NCBI GenBank assembly: GCA_019748195.1
Contig: JAIEPW010000011.1
Span: 1 to 64,000 of the forward strand
DNA length: 64,000 bases
Source of the DNA: Bryobacteraceae bacterium
GTDB lineage: Bacteria > Acidobacteriota > Terriglobia > Bryobacterales > Bryobacteraceae
Reading direction: 5' to 3'
Of the stretch, positions 34,598-42,310 are shown one piece after another (position 1 is the first letter of the stretch; each line of letters starts with the position of its first letter). Under the pieces are notes generated by a model. That model saw only the letters and a program-made list of their open reading frames with translations. It was not told the origin of the DNA and searched no databases. Position numbers and translations under genes: made by a program.

Positions 34598-34867
34598 ATG
34601 GCTTACGTAATCGCGGAACCCTGCATTGGAACCAAGGATACGGCTTGCGTCGACGCTTGTCCGGTCGACTGCATCCATCCGAAGAAGGACGAGGGTGGGT
34701 TTGACGGCGTGGATATGCTCTACATTGACCCCGTGGAGTGCATCGACTGCGGTGCTTGCGTTCCGGTTTGCCCGGTTTCGGCGATTTTCGCTCTCGACGA
34801 TCTGCCGGAGAAATGGGCGGACTTCGCCAAGAAGAACGCCGATTACTTCGGCCGCGCCACCGTCTGA
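34598..34867 (+). CDS. Seven-iron (3Fe-4S/4Fe-4S) ferredoxin
   Basis: 89 residues. The first cluster motif has the C-x7-C-x3-CP spacing (CIGTKDTACVDACPVDCI) that is typical of 3Fe-4S sites. The second is a regular C-x2-C-x2-C-x3-CP (CIDCGACVPVCPVSAI) 4Fe-4S site. The C-terminal DDLPEKWADFAKKNADYFG is as in Thermus and mycobacterial FdxA-type ferredoxins. It acts as a low-potential electron carrier in the cytoplasm. The ORF-track version starts at 34298 inside the previous gene and is not used. Confidence 0.92.
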   Translation: MAYVIAEPCIGTKDTACVDACPVDCIHPKKDEGGFDGVDMLYIDPVECIDCGACVPVCPVSAIFALDDLPEKWADFAKKNADYFGRATV

Positions 34868-35298
34868 TCTGCATTCCCGCCACGATGATCGGAGGGTCCC
34901 TTCTGGGGCAACGGCTCCTCGGACGGTTCCCCCGCTTGAGGACCTCCGGCCTTCAAAATCGTTGTGGAAATGCTCCTGCTGATCTTCTCCTGCGATTCCG
35001 CCAGGCTTAACCTCACGTCCGCGTTGAAACGATCCCGGTTCTCCCGGTTCAGGAAGTGGACCGCCGCCAAGGCAAACGCGCTGGCCGCCAGCTCCAGCAT
35101 CTCGAGGGAGTGCTGGACCGGGCCGCCGGGAATCCAGCCCGCCGTTCGCAACATGGTCACGGCCTGGCAGAACGGCAACAGGCCGATGCTGAAGGCCAGG
35201 AATCGAATGCGGCGGTTGGACGCCCTGCGAATCAACAGGAGCGCGCAAACCCCGGTAATGGCGTAGGCCGTTAATGCAGCTAAGGACGCAGCGGACAC
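34843..35298 (-). CDS. Small membrane protein of unknown function
   Basis: 151 residues from a GTG at 35298 preceded by a strong GGAGGAGGG site. It has three hydrophobic stretches (LAALTAYAITGVCALLLI; IRFLAFSIGLLPFCQAVTML; LELAASAFALAAVHFLN), then a hydrophilic tail that is probably cytoplasmic. The 290-residue ORF reported from 35715 is in the same frame, but its first 139 residues are a low-complexity shadow of the LuxR gene. The stop lies inside the 3' end of the convergent ferredoxin gene (25 bp overlap). It is the last gene after pilZ and the LuxR-type regulator and overlaps the latter by 19 bp. I do not recognise the family. Confidence 0.65.
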   Translation of the reverse strand: MSAASLAALTAYAITGVCALLLIRRASNRRIRFLAFSIGLLPFCQAVTMLRTAGWIPGGPVQHSLEMLELAASAFALAAVHFLNRENRDRFNADVRLSLAESQEKISRSISTTILKAGGPQAGEPSEEPLPQKGPSDHRGGNADQTVARPK

Positions 35299-35969
35299 GT
35301 GTTCTTTCCCTCCTCCGTCGAGCTGTCCGTGGGCGGTTCCATAAGCCCTCCCAGAAGCGCGTGCCGAACCGAGAGTTCGGTTCGGCCTCGAATTCTCTTC
35401 TTCTCGAAAGCATGTTTGAGGTGAGCCTTCACCGTTCGAACCGCGATTCCGAGCTCGTGAGCGATCTCGCCGTTGCTGTAGCCCTCTTGCACCCGCACCA
35501 GGACCTGCAACTCGCGGTCGGTCAAGGTTGTGCCCAGTTCCATTCCCAACAACGGGGAGACGGAATGAGCACAATCGTGCACCCAGAGATCGCCATTCGC
35601 CACCGCGCGGATGCACCCCAGGACGCGATCCCGGCTGTCGGATCGATGCAGAATCCCCCTCACCCCCGCGTTGAGGAACCGGAGCACCTCCACCCCGATC
35701 CAGGACCCGCCCCACACCGCCGCGGCGCGAATCTGTAAGCGGTGGGCGCCCAGCCAGTCGAGTACCTCCTTGACACCAAACGCCTTGTCGATGAGATATA
35801 CGTCCGGCTCATCGGCTGAGGCAGGCGGGCGCGGAAGGTGGTTCGAGGCTCCGATCCACTCCAGGTCCCCGGTGCCTTCGATCCACTGCTCCACGCCGGC
35901 GGCGACCGCCGGGCTGGTGTCTAACAGCGTAACGGTGATCTTTTTTGTCTGCACGGTTAAATCCCGCAT
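35280..35969 (-). CDS. LuxR/NarL-type response regulator with divergent receiver domain
   Basis: 229 residues. The N-terminal 125 look like a receiver fold (ITVTLLDTSPAVAAGVEQWI, VYLIDKAFG, LRFLNAGVRGILHRSDSRDRVLGCIRAV). The Asp in VYLIDKAFG is the likely phosphorylation site, although the acidic pair near the N-terminus is reduced to a single Asp (LLDTS). The C-terminus is a GerE/LuxR helix-turn-helix (LTDRELQVLVRVQEGYSNGEIAHELGIAVRTVKAHLKHAFEK). It overlaps the double-PilZ gene by 13 bp and the small membrane gene by 19 bp. The target genes are unknown. Confidence 0.85.
   Translation of the reverse strand: MRDLTVQTKKITVTLLDTSPAVAAGVEQWIEGTGDLEWIGASNHLPRPPASADEPDVYLIDKAFGVKEVLDWLGAHRLQIRAAAVWGGSWIGVEVLRFLNAGVRGILHRSDSRDRVLGCIRAVANGDLWVHDCAHSVSPLLGMELGTTLTDRELQVLVRVQEGYSNGEIAHELGIAVRTVKAHLKHAFEKKRIRGRTELSVRHALLGGLMEPPTDSSTEEGKNTCPLRP
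35308..35316 (-). promoter_or_regulatory. Ribosome-binding site fixing the start of the small membrane protein
   Basis: On the minus strand GGAGGAGGG lies 9 nt before the GTG at 35298. This is the argument for choosing that start over the much longer ORF reported upstream. Confidence 0.6.
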
Positions 35970-36715
35970 TCCAGGTCGAGCGAATCTCCCACGGCATTGC
36001 CTTGCTCATCGAACACATCGATAATCTTCGCTCCCACGAAGTAACCTCCGGCCGTTCCCGCGCGGCAATGCCGAGCCTCGGCGAAGATCACCAGCGCTCC
36101 CGACGCCACGGCGATTTGAGATCCGGGCAGAATGGCTTCGCGGACATGGAGTCCTACGCCGGTTCGAGAAATGTCCCACAGTTCGGCGGAACACCATTGC
36201 GTCACCCGCGGATGGACCGTCTTCACTTTGACGCCGGTGGAGATGGAATAACGGGTTTCGTTGCGCCTCTCCGATTCTGGCGCGGCGGTGAACTTCCGCG
36301 GGTCCGTCACCGAGAGGAGAACCTTGAGTTCCGCGGCCGCGGCGTCGGAAATCGTGCTGGCGCCGCCGGATCGGAACAACACCCGATCCTTGACATCCAC
36401 CAGGCTGTGCCGCACATCCACCCCCACCTCGAAGCGGTCTTGCATCGGGATGCAATAACAGACTTCCCCCAGCAACATCGCCTCCGAGGTCGAAACCTCC
36501 AAACAGCTCCCCGGCACGATCACCTTCCCGGTTTGCACACGCATCCCGTGGGCGGAGACATTCAGAAGAATGCCTTGCAGCACCTCTGGATTGGACCCGA
36601 GCACTTTGATCGTGACTGGCTCAAGAATCCCGAAGCGCTCTTCCCGCCTGCGATCGGCCTTGGGTTCCACCCCGCCGAATCCGAGCATCCGAAGCATGGA
36701 AAATACACCGGCCAT
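35957..36715 (-). CDS. Protein with two PilZ-like domains
   Basis: 252 residues from the ATG at 36715, which has AGGAGG 7 nt upstream; a longer start at 36808 would add 31 residues. Two PilZ-like beta-barrels are visible. Domain 1 (about 20-110) begins with DRRREERF, and domain 2 (about 150-245) with SERRNETRYSI; both are followed by an xSxxG-type strand (LNVSAHGMRV; WDISRTGVGLHV). The Arg-rich N-terminal box plus D/NxSxxG motif is the c-di-GMP-binding signature, so both domains could bind the messenger. No GGDEF/EAL enzyme is encoded nearby. Confidence 0.82.
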   Translation of the reverse strand: MAGVFSMLRMLGFGGVEPKADRRREERFGILEPVTIKVLGSNPEVLQGILLNVSAHGMRVQTGKVIVPGSCLEVSTSEAMLLGEVCYCIPMQDRFEVGVDVRHSLVDVKDRVLFRSGGASTISDAAAAELKVLLSVTDPRKFTAAPESERRNETRYSISTGVKVKTVHPRVTQWCSAELWDISRTGVGLHVREAILPGSQIAVASGALVIFAEARHCRAGTAGGYFVGAKIIDVFDEQGNAVGDSLDLECGI

Positions 36716-36722
36716 ACTGCGA

Positions 36723-36728
36723 CCTCCT
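36723..36728 (-). promoter_or_regulatory. Ribosome-binding site deciding the PilZ protein start
   Basis: A perfect AGGAGG on the minus strand sits 7 nt before the ATG at 36715. No comparable site precedes the alternative ATG at 36808. Confidence 0.65.
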
Positions 36729-36872
36729 GCCGCGGAGACGACGATCACCTGACCGCCGGAATCCCCCGGTACTGGAATGAACCTGGCATACCACTCCAGG
36801 CTATCCATACCTACACTATCGACGACTAATTAGCAGGCCATTACGGAAATTAAGGTGATTTACGGGGCTTTC

Positions 36873-36909
36873 AGGCCAACTTCCCGCGTGCAGTTTTGCA
36901 CACTGGCCT
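36873..36909. repeat. Nested inverted repeat between the stressosome operon and the PilZ gene
   Basis: Outer arms AGGCCA (36873-36878) and TGGCCT (36904-36909) enclose inner arms GTGCA and TGCAC (36888-36892, 36897-36901) around a GTTT loop. No T-tract follows on either strand, so it is not an obvious intrinsic terminator. It lies in the 279 bp gap between the last kinase and the PilZ gene and could be an operator or an RNA structure in the intercistronic region. Confidence 0.3.
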
Positions 36910-36994
36910 TGATTCCCCCGAGCCACCGTGGCGCGGCTCGCCCGCAACGCGACGGGAAAGGCCTTGTTATTCCTACGCTTACGAGAGAAGTCTG

Positions 36995-38770
36995 CTACGC
37001 CGGCACCGTAAAATAAAAGGTCGAGCCTCGGCCCGGCTCGGATTCCACCCAGATCCGGCCCCCCAGCCGCTCCGTGATCTTCTGGCAGAGAGCCAGGCCG
37101 ATCCCCGCGCCTTCGTACTCGGAACCGTGCAGCCTCTGAAATAGCCGGAAAACGTTTTTCTGCTGTTCGGGCGCAATTCCGATCCCGTTATCGTGAACCG
37201 AGAAAATCCATTCCCCGTTCTGACTCCGCGCCGCCACGGAGATGCGCGGCCGTCCCTGCGCGTATTTGATCGCATTGCTGATCAGATTCTGAAAAATCTG
37301 CACCAGCGCGAATTCCTGCGCCGGCACGGTCGGGAGGTCCGAGCTCTGGATGTCGGCGGCGTTCGCGCGAATAATGCCCTCCAGATTGCGGATCGCGATT
37401 GCCAGCGCCGTATTCGCATCCACAGGCCCCAGACGCGCGGTGTCGAATGCGGCCGCCTGCCAGTAATCGCGCAGCCCGTCGATCTGCCGGTGCAGGCGAA
37501 GGACCCCGTCCACGATGGTCCCCAGGAACTGGTCCGCGGTGGAATCCAGCTTGCCGCGGTATCGCTGGCTCAGCAAATCGGCGTAGGCGGAGACCATGCG
37601 CAGCGGTTCGCGCAGATCGTGGCTGGCCGCGTAGCTGAATTGCCGCAGATCATCCACGGCCCGTTCCAGCCCATGCTGGTAGCGTTTCTGCTCGTGGACG
37701 TCGGTGGCCGTCACCAGCCACTTGCCCGCGTTGCGTTCTTCATCGAACCATGCGTTCGCGATCAGCAGGTGCCAGCGGTAAACTTGATCCGCTCGCGCCA
37801 GGCGGCACTCCGTCTCAAAATTCTCGCCGGACAAGGTGGACTGCCTCCACGCCAGGAACGTTGCCTCGCGCTCCTCCGGATGAACGAACTCCAGCCAGTT
37901 CGGCCGGGCGTCGGCGGCTGCGCCCGCGTAGTCACGGAACCGCCTGTTGTAGCTTTCCGACCGTCCCGCCTCATCGCAGGTCCACACCATGTGCGGCAGG
38001 AACTCCGTCAGATGCCGGTAGCGGCGCTCGCTGCGGTGCACCGCTTCTTCCGCCCGGCGGTGCGCGGTCATATCGGAGACGATGCACACCACGCCCGCGA
38101 TGTCTTGATGCTCGCCGGGTATGGGATTCACTCCCAGCCGCAGGAAAAGGCCCAACGTTTCCACCTCGGAAAGCGTGGCCTTCCCGGTTTCGAGCGCCTG
38201 CCGCACGGGCGCGCGGCAAAACTCCGGGATGTCTCCTTCGCGAAGCCCTCCGCGCGCCGCCAGCCGCTGGAACGATGGATTGCTGTGCTGCACCCTCCAG
38301 TCCGCGTCCACGATCACAATTGCATCGCCGATGGCCTCGAAGGTCGCTCCCCACTTGGCGGCCAGTTCCCGCGCGGCGGCCTCGGCGCGCTTCATGCGCA
38401 GCAAGGCGCGCACGGTGGCGATCAACTCCTCCGGCTCAGTCCGCTCCACCAGGTAGGCGTCCGCGCCGGATTCGAGACCCTTCACCTTATCCCGGACCTC
38501 CACGAAGCTCGCCGAAAGGTGCAAAATCGGTATGGTGCTGGTCGCCGGGTCCTGCCGGATCCGCGCGCAGACCTCGAAACCGTTGATATCGGGCAGGTTG
38601 ACGTCGAGAATGATCAGGTCCGGCCGGTTGCGGGCCAGTTCCAGCGCCTCGGAGCCGGTGCCGCCCTCGATCACCGCGAAACCCTCGCGCCGCAGGAACC
38701 GCGAAATCGCGTAGCGCTTGGCTTCGTCGTCGTCGATGCAAAGGATGCGGGCTGACTCCTCGCTATTCAT
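36995..38770 (-). CDS. REC-PAS-PAS histidine kinase at the end of the stressosome operon
   Basis: 591 residues: receiver (about 7-125, Asp56 in LIILDVNLPDING), PAS-like segments (about 138-240 and 245-365), a HisKA box with His384 (YAASHDLREPLRMVSAY) and a HATPase domain (QIFQNLISNAIKYAQG, DNGIGIAPEQQKNVF, GAGIGLALCQKI). No membrane helix is visible, so the enzyme is cytoplasmic. The Lys-Pro normally closing a receiver's active site is replaced (AYLVERTEPEEL), which may alter phosphorylation. The start overlaps the preceding hybrid kinase stop by 4 bp (ATGA). The N-terminal receiver makes it a natural acceptor of a phosphoryl group from that upstream kinase. Confidence 0.88.
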   Translation of the reverse strand: MNSEESARILCIDDDEAKRYAISRFLRREGFAVIEGGTGSEALELARNRPDLIILDVNLPDINGFEVCARIRQDPATSTIPILHLSASFVEVRDKVKGLESGADAYLVERTEPEELIATVRALLRMKRAEAAARELAAKWGATFEAIGDAIVIVDADWRVQHSNPSFQRLAARGGLREGDIPEFCRAPVRQALETGKATLSEVETLGLFLRLGVNPIPGEHQDIAGVVCIVSDMTAHRRAEEAVHRSERRYRHLTEFLPHMVWTCDEAGRSESYNRRFRDYAGAAADARPNWLEFVHPEEREATFLAWRQSTLSGENFETECRLARADQVYRWHLLIANAWFDEERNAGKWLVTATDVHEQKRYQHGLERAVDDLRQFSYAASHDLREPLRMVSAYADLLSQRYRGKLDSTADQFLGTIVDGVLRLHRQIDGLRDYWQAAAFDTARLGPVDANTALAIAIRNLEGIIRANAADIQSSDLPTVPAQEFALVQIFQNLISNAIKYAQGRPRISVAARSQNGEWIFSVHDNGIGIAPEQQKNVFRLFQRLHGSEYEGAGIGLALCQKITERLGGRIWVESEPGRGSTFYFTVPA

Positions 38771-40542
38771 GGTCTCTCTCCCGATCGCCCGGACTCGCCT
38801 GCCAATGAGGCGATGCTGTCCGTCAATTCCTCGCGCGAGCCTCCCTTACGGAGGATCAGCGCGGCGTGCCGCCCCAGTTGGCTTTCCTGCTCGCTCGACA
38901 GGACACCGGAGGTATAGATCACCACTGGAATCTCGCGGGTGCGGTGGTCCCGCTTCAATTGCTCCATTGCCGCCATGCCGTCGATCCCCGGCATCACCAG
39001 GTCCAGAACAATCACGTCCGGCCGCTCCGCGCAGGCCCGTTCGATGCCTACCCTTGCATCCGGCGCCTCCAACACCTGAAACCGGGTGCCCTGCAGCGCG
39101 TGATTCACAAGATAGCGCGATGCTTCGTCGTCGTCGATCACCAGCACCTTGCGATCCCGCGGGCGCGCGGCGGGCGCCGCGACTTCCACCTCCGCCGCGC
39201 CCGAGCCGAGGCGCGCCGGAACCTCCACGCGGAACGTGGAACCCTCGCCCGGCGCGCTCCGTACCGTGATCCCGCCGCCCAGCAGCGCGGCCAGCCGCCG
39301 CGAAAGCGGCAAGCCCAGCCCAGTGCCCTTGCTCCGTTTCTGAATCGCGGACTCCACCTGGCTGAACTCCTCGAAAATGCGCTCCTGCTCGTCGACTGGT
39401 ATGCCGATGCCGGAATCCTGAACGTAGAACGCGACCCGGGCGCCGCCGCCCACCGGCTCCGCCCACAGCCGGACCTCGCCCCGCTCGGTGAATTTCAGCG
39501 CGTTCGACAACAGGTTGCGCAGGATCTGGCCCAACCGCTGTTCGTCGGTGAACATCTCCGGCAACTCCTCGCTATCGTCGATCCGGAGCAGCACGCGCCC
39601 GCCCGGAACCACCGCCCGGAACATGCCCCGCATCGTGGCGAACAGGTCCGCCACCCGGAATGCCGAGGGGCGCAGGACGGTCTTGCCCGCCTCCACCTTG
39701 GCCAGGTCGAGCAGATCGTTAACCAGTTCCAGCAACTCCTGCTGCGACTTCTGGATCAACCGCACCTGCTTCACTTGTTCCTCGGTAAGCGGCCCCGCGT
39801 CCTCTTCCAGCAACAGGCGGCACAGGCTCTGGGAGGAAATCAGCGGCGTCCGGAACTCATGGCTCATGTACGAAAGGAACCGGCTCTTCACCTCGTCGGC
39901 GCGTTTCAGCCGCTCGGCGCGGTCGTCCAACTCGGCGTACAACGCCACCACCCCGCGATTTGTGGCCGTTAGTTCGCGGTTCAGCCAGGACAACTCCTCC
40001 TGCCGGCGCTTGAGTTCGGACAACGTTTGCAGCAGTTCCCGATTCTGCTGCTCCACTTCGGTCAGCGGGCTCGGCGGCGCGTGACGGGCGAGCTTCGCCG
40101 CGATGTCCGGCACGTCCGGAGACGCCGCGCCCCGCGGCAGCATCTTCGCCATCCGGACCGTGGTTCCCTCGCCCGGCCGCGAATCCACCTGAAACGCATC
40201 CATCAGGCGCTTCGCCCCGATGATGCCGAGGCCCATCCCGGTTGACGACTGGTACGTTCCCGACAGCACCGCTTTCAGGTTGGCGATCCCCGGCCCCCGG
40301 TCGGAAACCACCACCCATAACGCCGGCTCGCGCTGTTCCGGCTCCACCGAAAACGACACCAACCCGCCGCCCGCATACAAAAACGCGTTCCGCGCCAGTT
40401 CGGAAACCGCGGTGGCGATGCGCGTCTGCTCCACCGGTTCGAACCGCAGCAGCCCGGCCAGCTCCCGCGCCCGCTGCCGCGCCGCCACCACATCGCTTTC
40501 GCGCTGGAGGGCAACCGTCAGCAGGGTTTGCGTTCCGGTCAT
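38767..40542 (-). CDS. RsbT-like ATPase domain fused to a hybrid histidine kinase (HATPase-HisKA-HATPase-REC)
   Basis: 591 residues from the ATG at 40542; the track start at 41016 would read through the upstream gene in another frame. An RsbT/RsbW-type GHKL domain occupies about 8-135 (QTRIATAVSELARNAFLYAGGG, SDRGPGIANL, GMGLGIIGAKRLMD). A coiled coil (165-215) leads to a HisKA box with His228 (SYMSHEFRTPL), a second HATPase and a C-terminal receiver (VIVLDLVMPGIDG). The fusion places a stressosome output module on the same chain as a kinase, so release of RsbT-like contacts may gate kinase activity. It overlaps both neighbours by 4 bp. Confidence 0.88.
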   Translation of the reverse strand: MTGTQTLLTVALQRESDVVAARQRARELAGLLRFEPVEQTRIATAVSELARNAFLYAGGGLVSFSVEPEQREPALWVVVSDRGPGIANLKAVLSGTYQSSTGMGLGIIGAKRLMDAFQVDSRPGEGTTVRMAKMLPRGAASPDVPDIAAKLARHAPPSPLTEVEQQNRELLQTLSELKRRQEELSWLNRELTATNRGVVALYAELDDRAERLKRADEVKSRFLSYMSHEFRTPLISSQSLCRLLLEEDAGPLTEEQVKQVRLIQKSQQELLELVNDLLDLAKVEAGKTVLRPSAFRVADLFATMRGMFRAVVPGGRVLLRIDDSEELPEMFTDEQRLGQILRNLLSNALKFTERGEVRLWAEPVGGGARVAFYVQDSGIGIPVDEQERIFEEFSQVESAIQKRSKGTGLGLPLSRRLAALLGGGITVRSAPGEGSTFRVEVPARLGSGAAEVEVAAPAARPRDRKVLVIDDDEASRYLVNHALQGTRFQVLEAPDARVGIERACAERPDVIVLDLVMPGIDGMAAMEQLKRDHRTREIPVVIYTSGVLSSEQESQLGRHAALILRKGGSREELTDSIASLAGESGRSGERP

Positions 40543-41525
40543 AACTTTACCGTGAGTACCGTGCTGTCGTCCCGTTTCCGGCGAAAATCGCGGTAAATTC
40601 GGGCGGCGGAGACCAGCGGATCGGAGGTCCGCAGATCGGCGTGCGGCACCGCCCATTGCGAGATAATGCCGTCGCTGGTCATTACCAGTACCGCCCCCTC
40701 CCCCGCCGGATACCCAAATTCCTGAAGCCGCGGCGCCCCGTACCCCGCCGTTCCGTTGTGCGAGACCAGGTGCCGCACCCCGGTTGCCTGGTGCAAAGAG
40801 GCGGAAATATTCCCGATTCCGGAATAGCGCACGTTCCCCGCCGCGTGCTCCGCCACGGCCACCGATGCGCCCCGCGTGCTTCGAAGACCTCCGTGAATCG
40901 TTTCGATCATCTGCACCGGGGAGGAAGCCGGTTGGTTCAAAAACAGATCCACGGCCGCCGCCGCCGCCTCCCTCGCCGTGGGACCATGACCCAGACCGTC
41001 GCAAACGATCGCCCATACCGACCCGTCCTGGCGCTTAGCCGCCCACCCGTCGCCGCAGACACTCTCCCCCGCGACCGGCACGGAAATCCCGCCCCACGCG
41101 CTTTCCGCCCGATTCGCGGGCTTTCCGTTCCGGTAAACCCGGGTCAACGCGATCGTGCCCTGGTCCGGCCTGGTGAAGAAGGATGAATCGTCGGTCATGC
41201 GGCGGATGGCCCCCAGCCCCGTACCCGGCGTGCCCGCCGTGGAGAAGCCGTCCCGCGCGCATTCCTCGAAACTGTTCATCCCCGGACCGTTATCCAGCGC
41301 CAGGATTTCGACTGCCGCCACGTCGCGAGGCCGGCTGATCAACATGTCGCCGCCGCGCGCGTGACTCAGTATATTGCGGGCGAGTTCCGTGACCACGACG
41401 CTTAATCTTCCAATCTCCGTCTCGCTCATCGCCAGTTCCTGGGCTGCCGCGGCCGCGCACCGGCGTGCCTCGGCGATGTCCGTTCCCGAAGCCAACGGAA
41501 CACAAATCGTCTCGCCCGGTCCCAT
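40539..41525 (-). CDS. RsbT/RsbW-like ATPase domain fused to an RsbX/SpoIIE-type PP2C phosphatase
   Basis: 328 residues. The N-terminal 135 form a GHKL ATPase domain (LSVVVTELARNILSHARGG, LDNGPGMNS, GTGLGAIRRM). The remainder is a PP2C-like serine phosphatase with metal-binding motifs CGDGWAAKRQDGSVWAIVCDGLGHG and MTSDGIISQW. RsbX dephosphorylates RsbR and RsbS to reset the stressosome; this protein stands in the RsbX position of an rsbR-S-T-X order. The fused ATPase domain is not part of Bacillus RsbX. It overlaps rsbT by 1 bp (TAATG) and the next kinase by 4 bp. Confidence 0.86.
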   Translation of the reverse strand: MGPGETICVPLASGTDIAEARRCAAAAAQELAMSETEIGRLSVVVTELARNILSHARGGDMLISRPRDVAAVEILALDNGPGMNSFEECARDGFSTAGTPGTGLGAIRRMTDDSSFFTRPDQGTIALTRVYRNGKPANRAESAWGGISVPVAGESVCGDGWAAKRQDGSVWAIVCDGLGHGPTAREAAAAAVDLFLNQPASSPVQMIETIHGGLRSTRGASVAVAEHAAGNVRYSGIGNISASLHQATGVRHLVSHNGTAGYGAPRLQEFGYPAGEGAVLVMTSDGIISQWAVPHADLRTSDPLVSAARIYRDFRRKRDDSTVLTVKL

Positions 41526-41929
41526 TACTTCCAGCGGGCCACGCGCACCCGCGTTCCTTCCCCCGGTTTGGACTGAATTTCAAATTCGTTGCACAACCGC
41601 TTCGCCCCGCCCAATCCCAGGCCGAGCCCCGAGCCGCTGGTAAATCCGTCCTGCATCGCCTGGTTCAGGTCCGCGATCCCCGGCCCGCGATCCTCGAAGA
41701 TCAACTGCAGGCCTAATCTCCCATGATCCGCCAGCTCGTCAATTCTCACCGTCCCGCCTCCGCCGTACTCGAGAGTATTCCTGGCCAGTTCGCTCGCCGC
41801 GGTGACGATTTTGGTCTGATCCACCAGGCTGAAGGAAAGCCGCACCGCCGCGTCCCGGACCATGTGCCTCACGCGGACGATATCCTCCGAAGTTACGATG
41901 CCCGCTATTTCAGACCGGAGTGTCGCCAT
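41525..41929 (-). CDS. rsbT: RsbT-like switch kinase of the stressosome
   Basis: 134 residues, the same length as Bacillus RsbT and alignable with it throughout: ITSEDIVRVRHMVRDAA-type helix, VDQTKIVTAASELARNTLEYGGGG (N-box), FEDRGPGIADLNQAMQDGFTSGSGLGLGLGGAKRL and GEGTRVRVARWK. RsbT phosphorylates RsbR and RsbS upon stress and is then released from the complex to act on a downstream partner. The usual partner in Bacillus, RsbU, is not encoded here. The gene overlaps rsbS by 20 bp. Confidence 0.92.
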   Translation of the reverse strand: MATLRSEIAGIVTSEDIVRVRHMVRDAAVRLSFSLVDQTKIVTAASELARNTLEYGGGGTVRIDELADHGRLGLQLIFEDRGPGIADLNQAMQDGFTSGSGLGLGLGGAKRLCNEFEIQSKPGEGTRVRVARWK

Positions 41930-42302
41930 CCGGCTCTTCCCAGGGCTGACGGACCGCGGCTCTCAGGAGCTGCATCCCCCTTTCCACATCCAAAGCTGTC
42001 CGGACTCCGTTCAGCGACAATCCAAGTTCCACCAGCGTGATCGCCACCGCCGGACGCATTCCCACCACAACGGTGGTGGCGTCCAGGACGCGCGACATCG
42101 CGGCGGTATTCGCCAGCATTCTGCCGATAAACGAATCCACCACCTCCAAAGCTGAAATATCCATCAGCACGCCGCGCGCGCCGGTGGCTGCAATACGGTC
42201 CGTCAGATCCTGCTGCAGCGCCAGCGCGAGCTTGTCGTGCATGTCCACCTGGATGGACACCAGCAGAAACTCCCCCAGCTTCAATATCGGAATCCGTTCC
42301 AA
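41910..42302 (-). CDS. rsbS: RsbS-like STAS protein of the stressosome
   Basis: 130 residues forming a single STAS domain: IPILKLGEFLLVSIQVDMHDKLALALQQDLTDRI, then VLMDISALEVVDSFIGRML. Ser57 in VVDSF aligns with Ser59 of Bacillus RsbS, the residue phosphorylated by RsbT. The PAVAITLVELGLSLNGVRTALDVERGMQ block is also shared. RsbS co-assembles with RsbR into the stressosome shell and holds RsbT inactive. About a dozen extra C-terminal residues exceed the Bacillus length. It follows rsbR after 8 bp. Confidence 0.93.
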   Translation of the reverse strand: MERIPILKLGEFLLVSIQVDMHDKLALALQQDLTDRIAATGARGVLMDISALEVVDSFIGRMLANTAAMSRVLDATTVVVGMRPAVAITLVELGLSLNGVRTALDVERGMQLLRAAVRQPWEEPDGDTPV

Positions 42303-42310
42303 GGTGTCCC

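Noticed and set aside
34843-35715. 290-residue version of the small membrane protein
   Set aside because: The N-terminal 139 residues overlap the LuxR gene in another frame and have shadow-like composition; a strong ribosome-binding site precedes the GTG at 35298.
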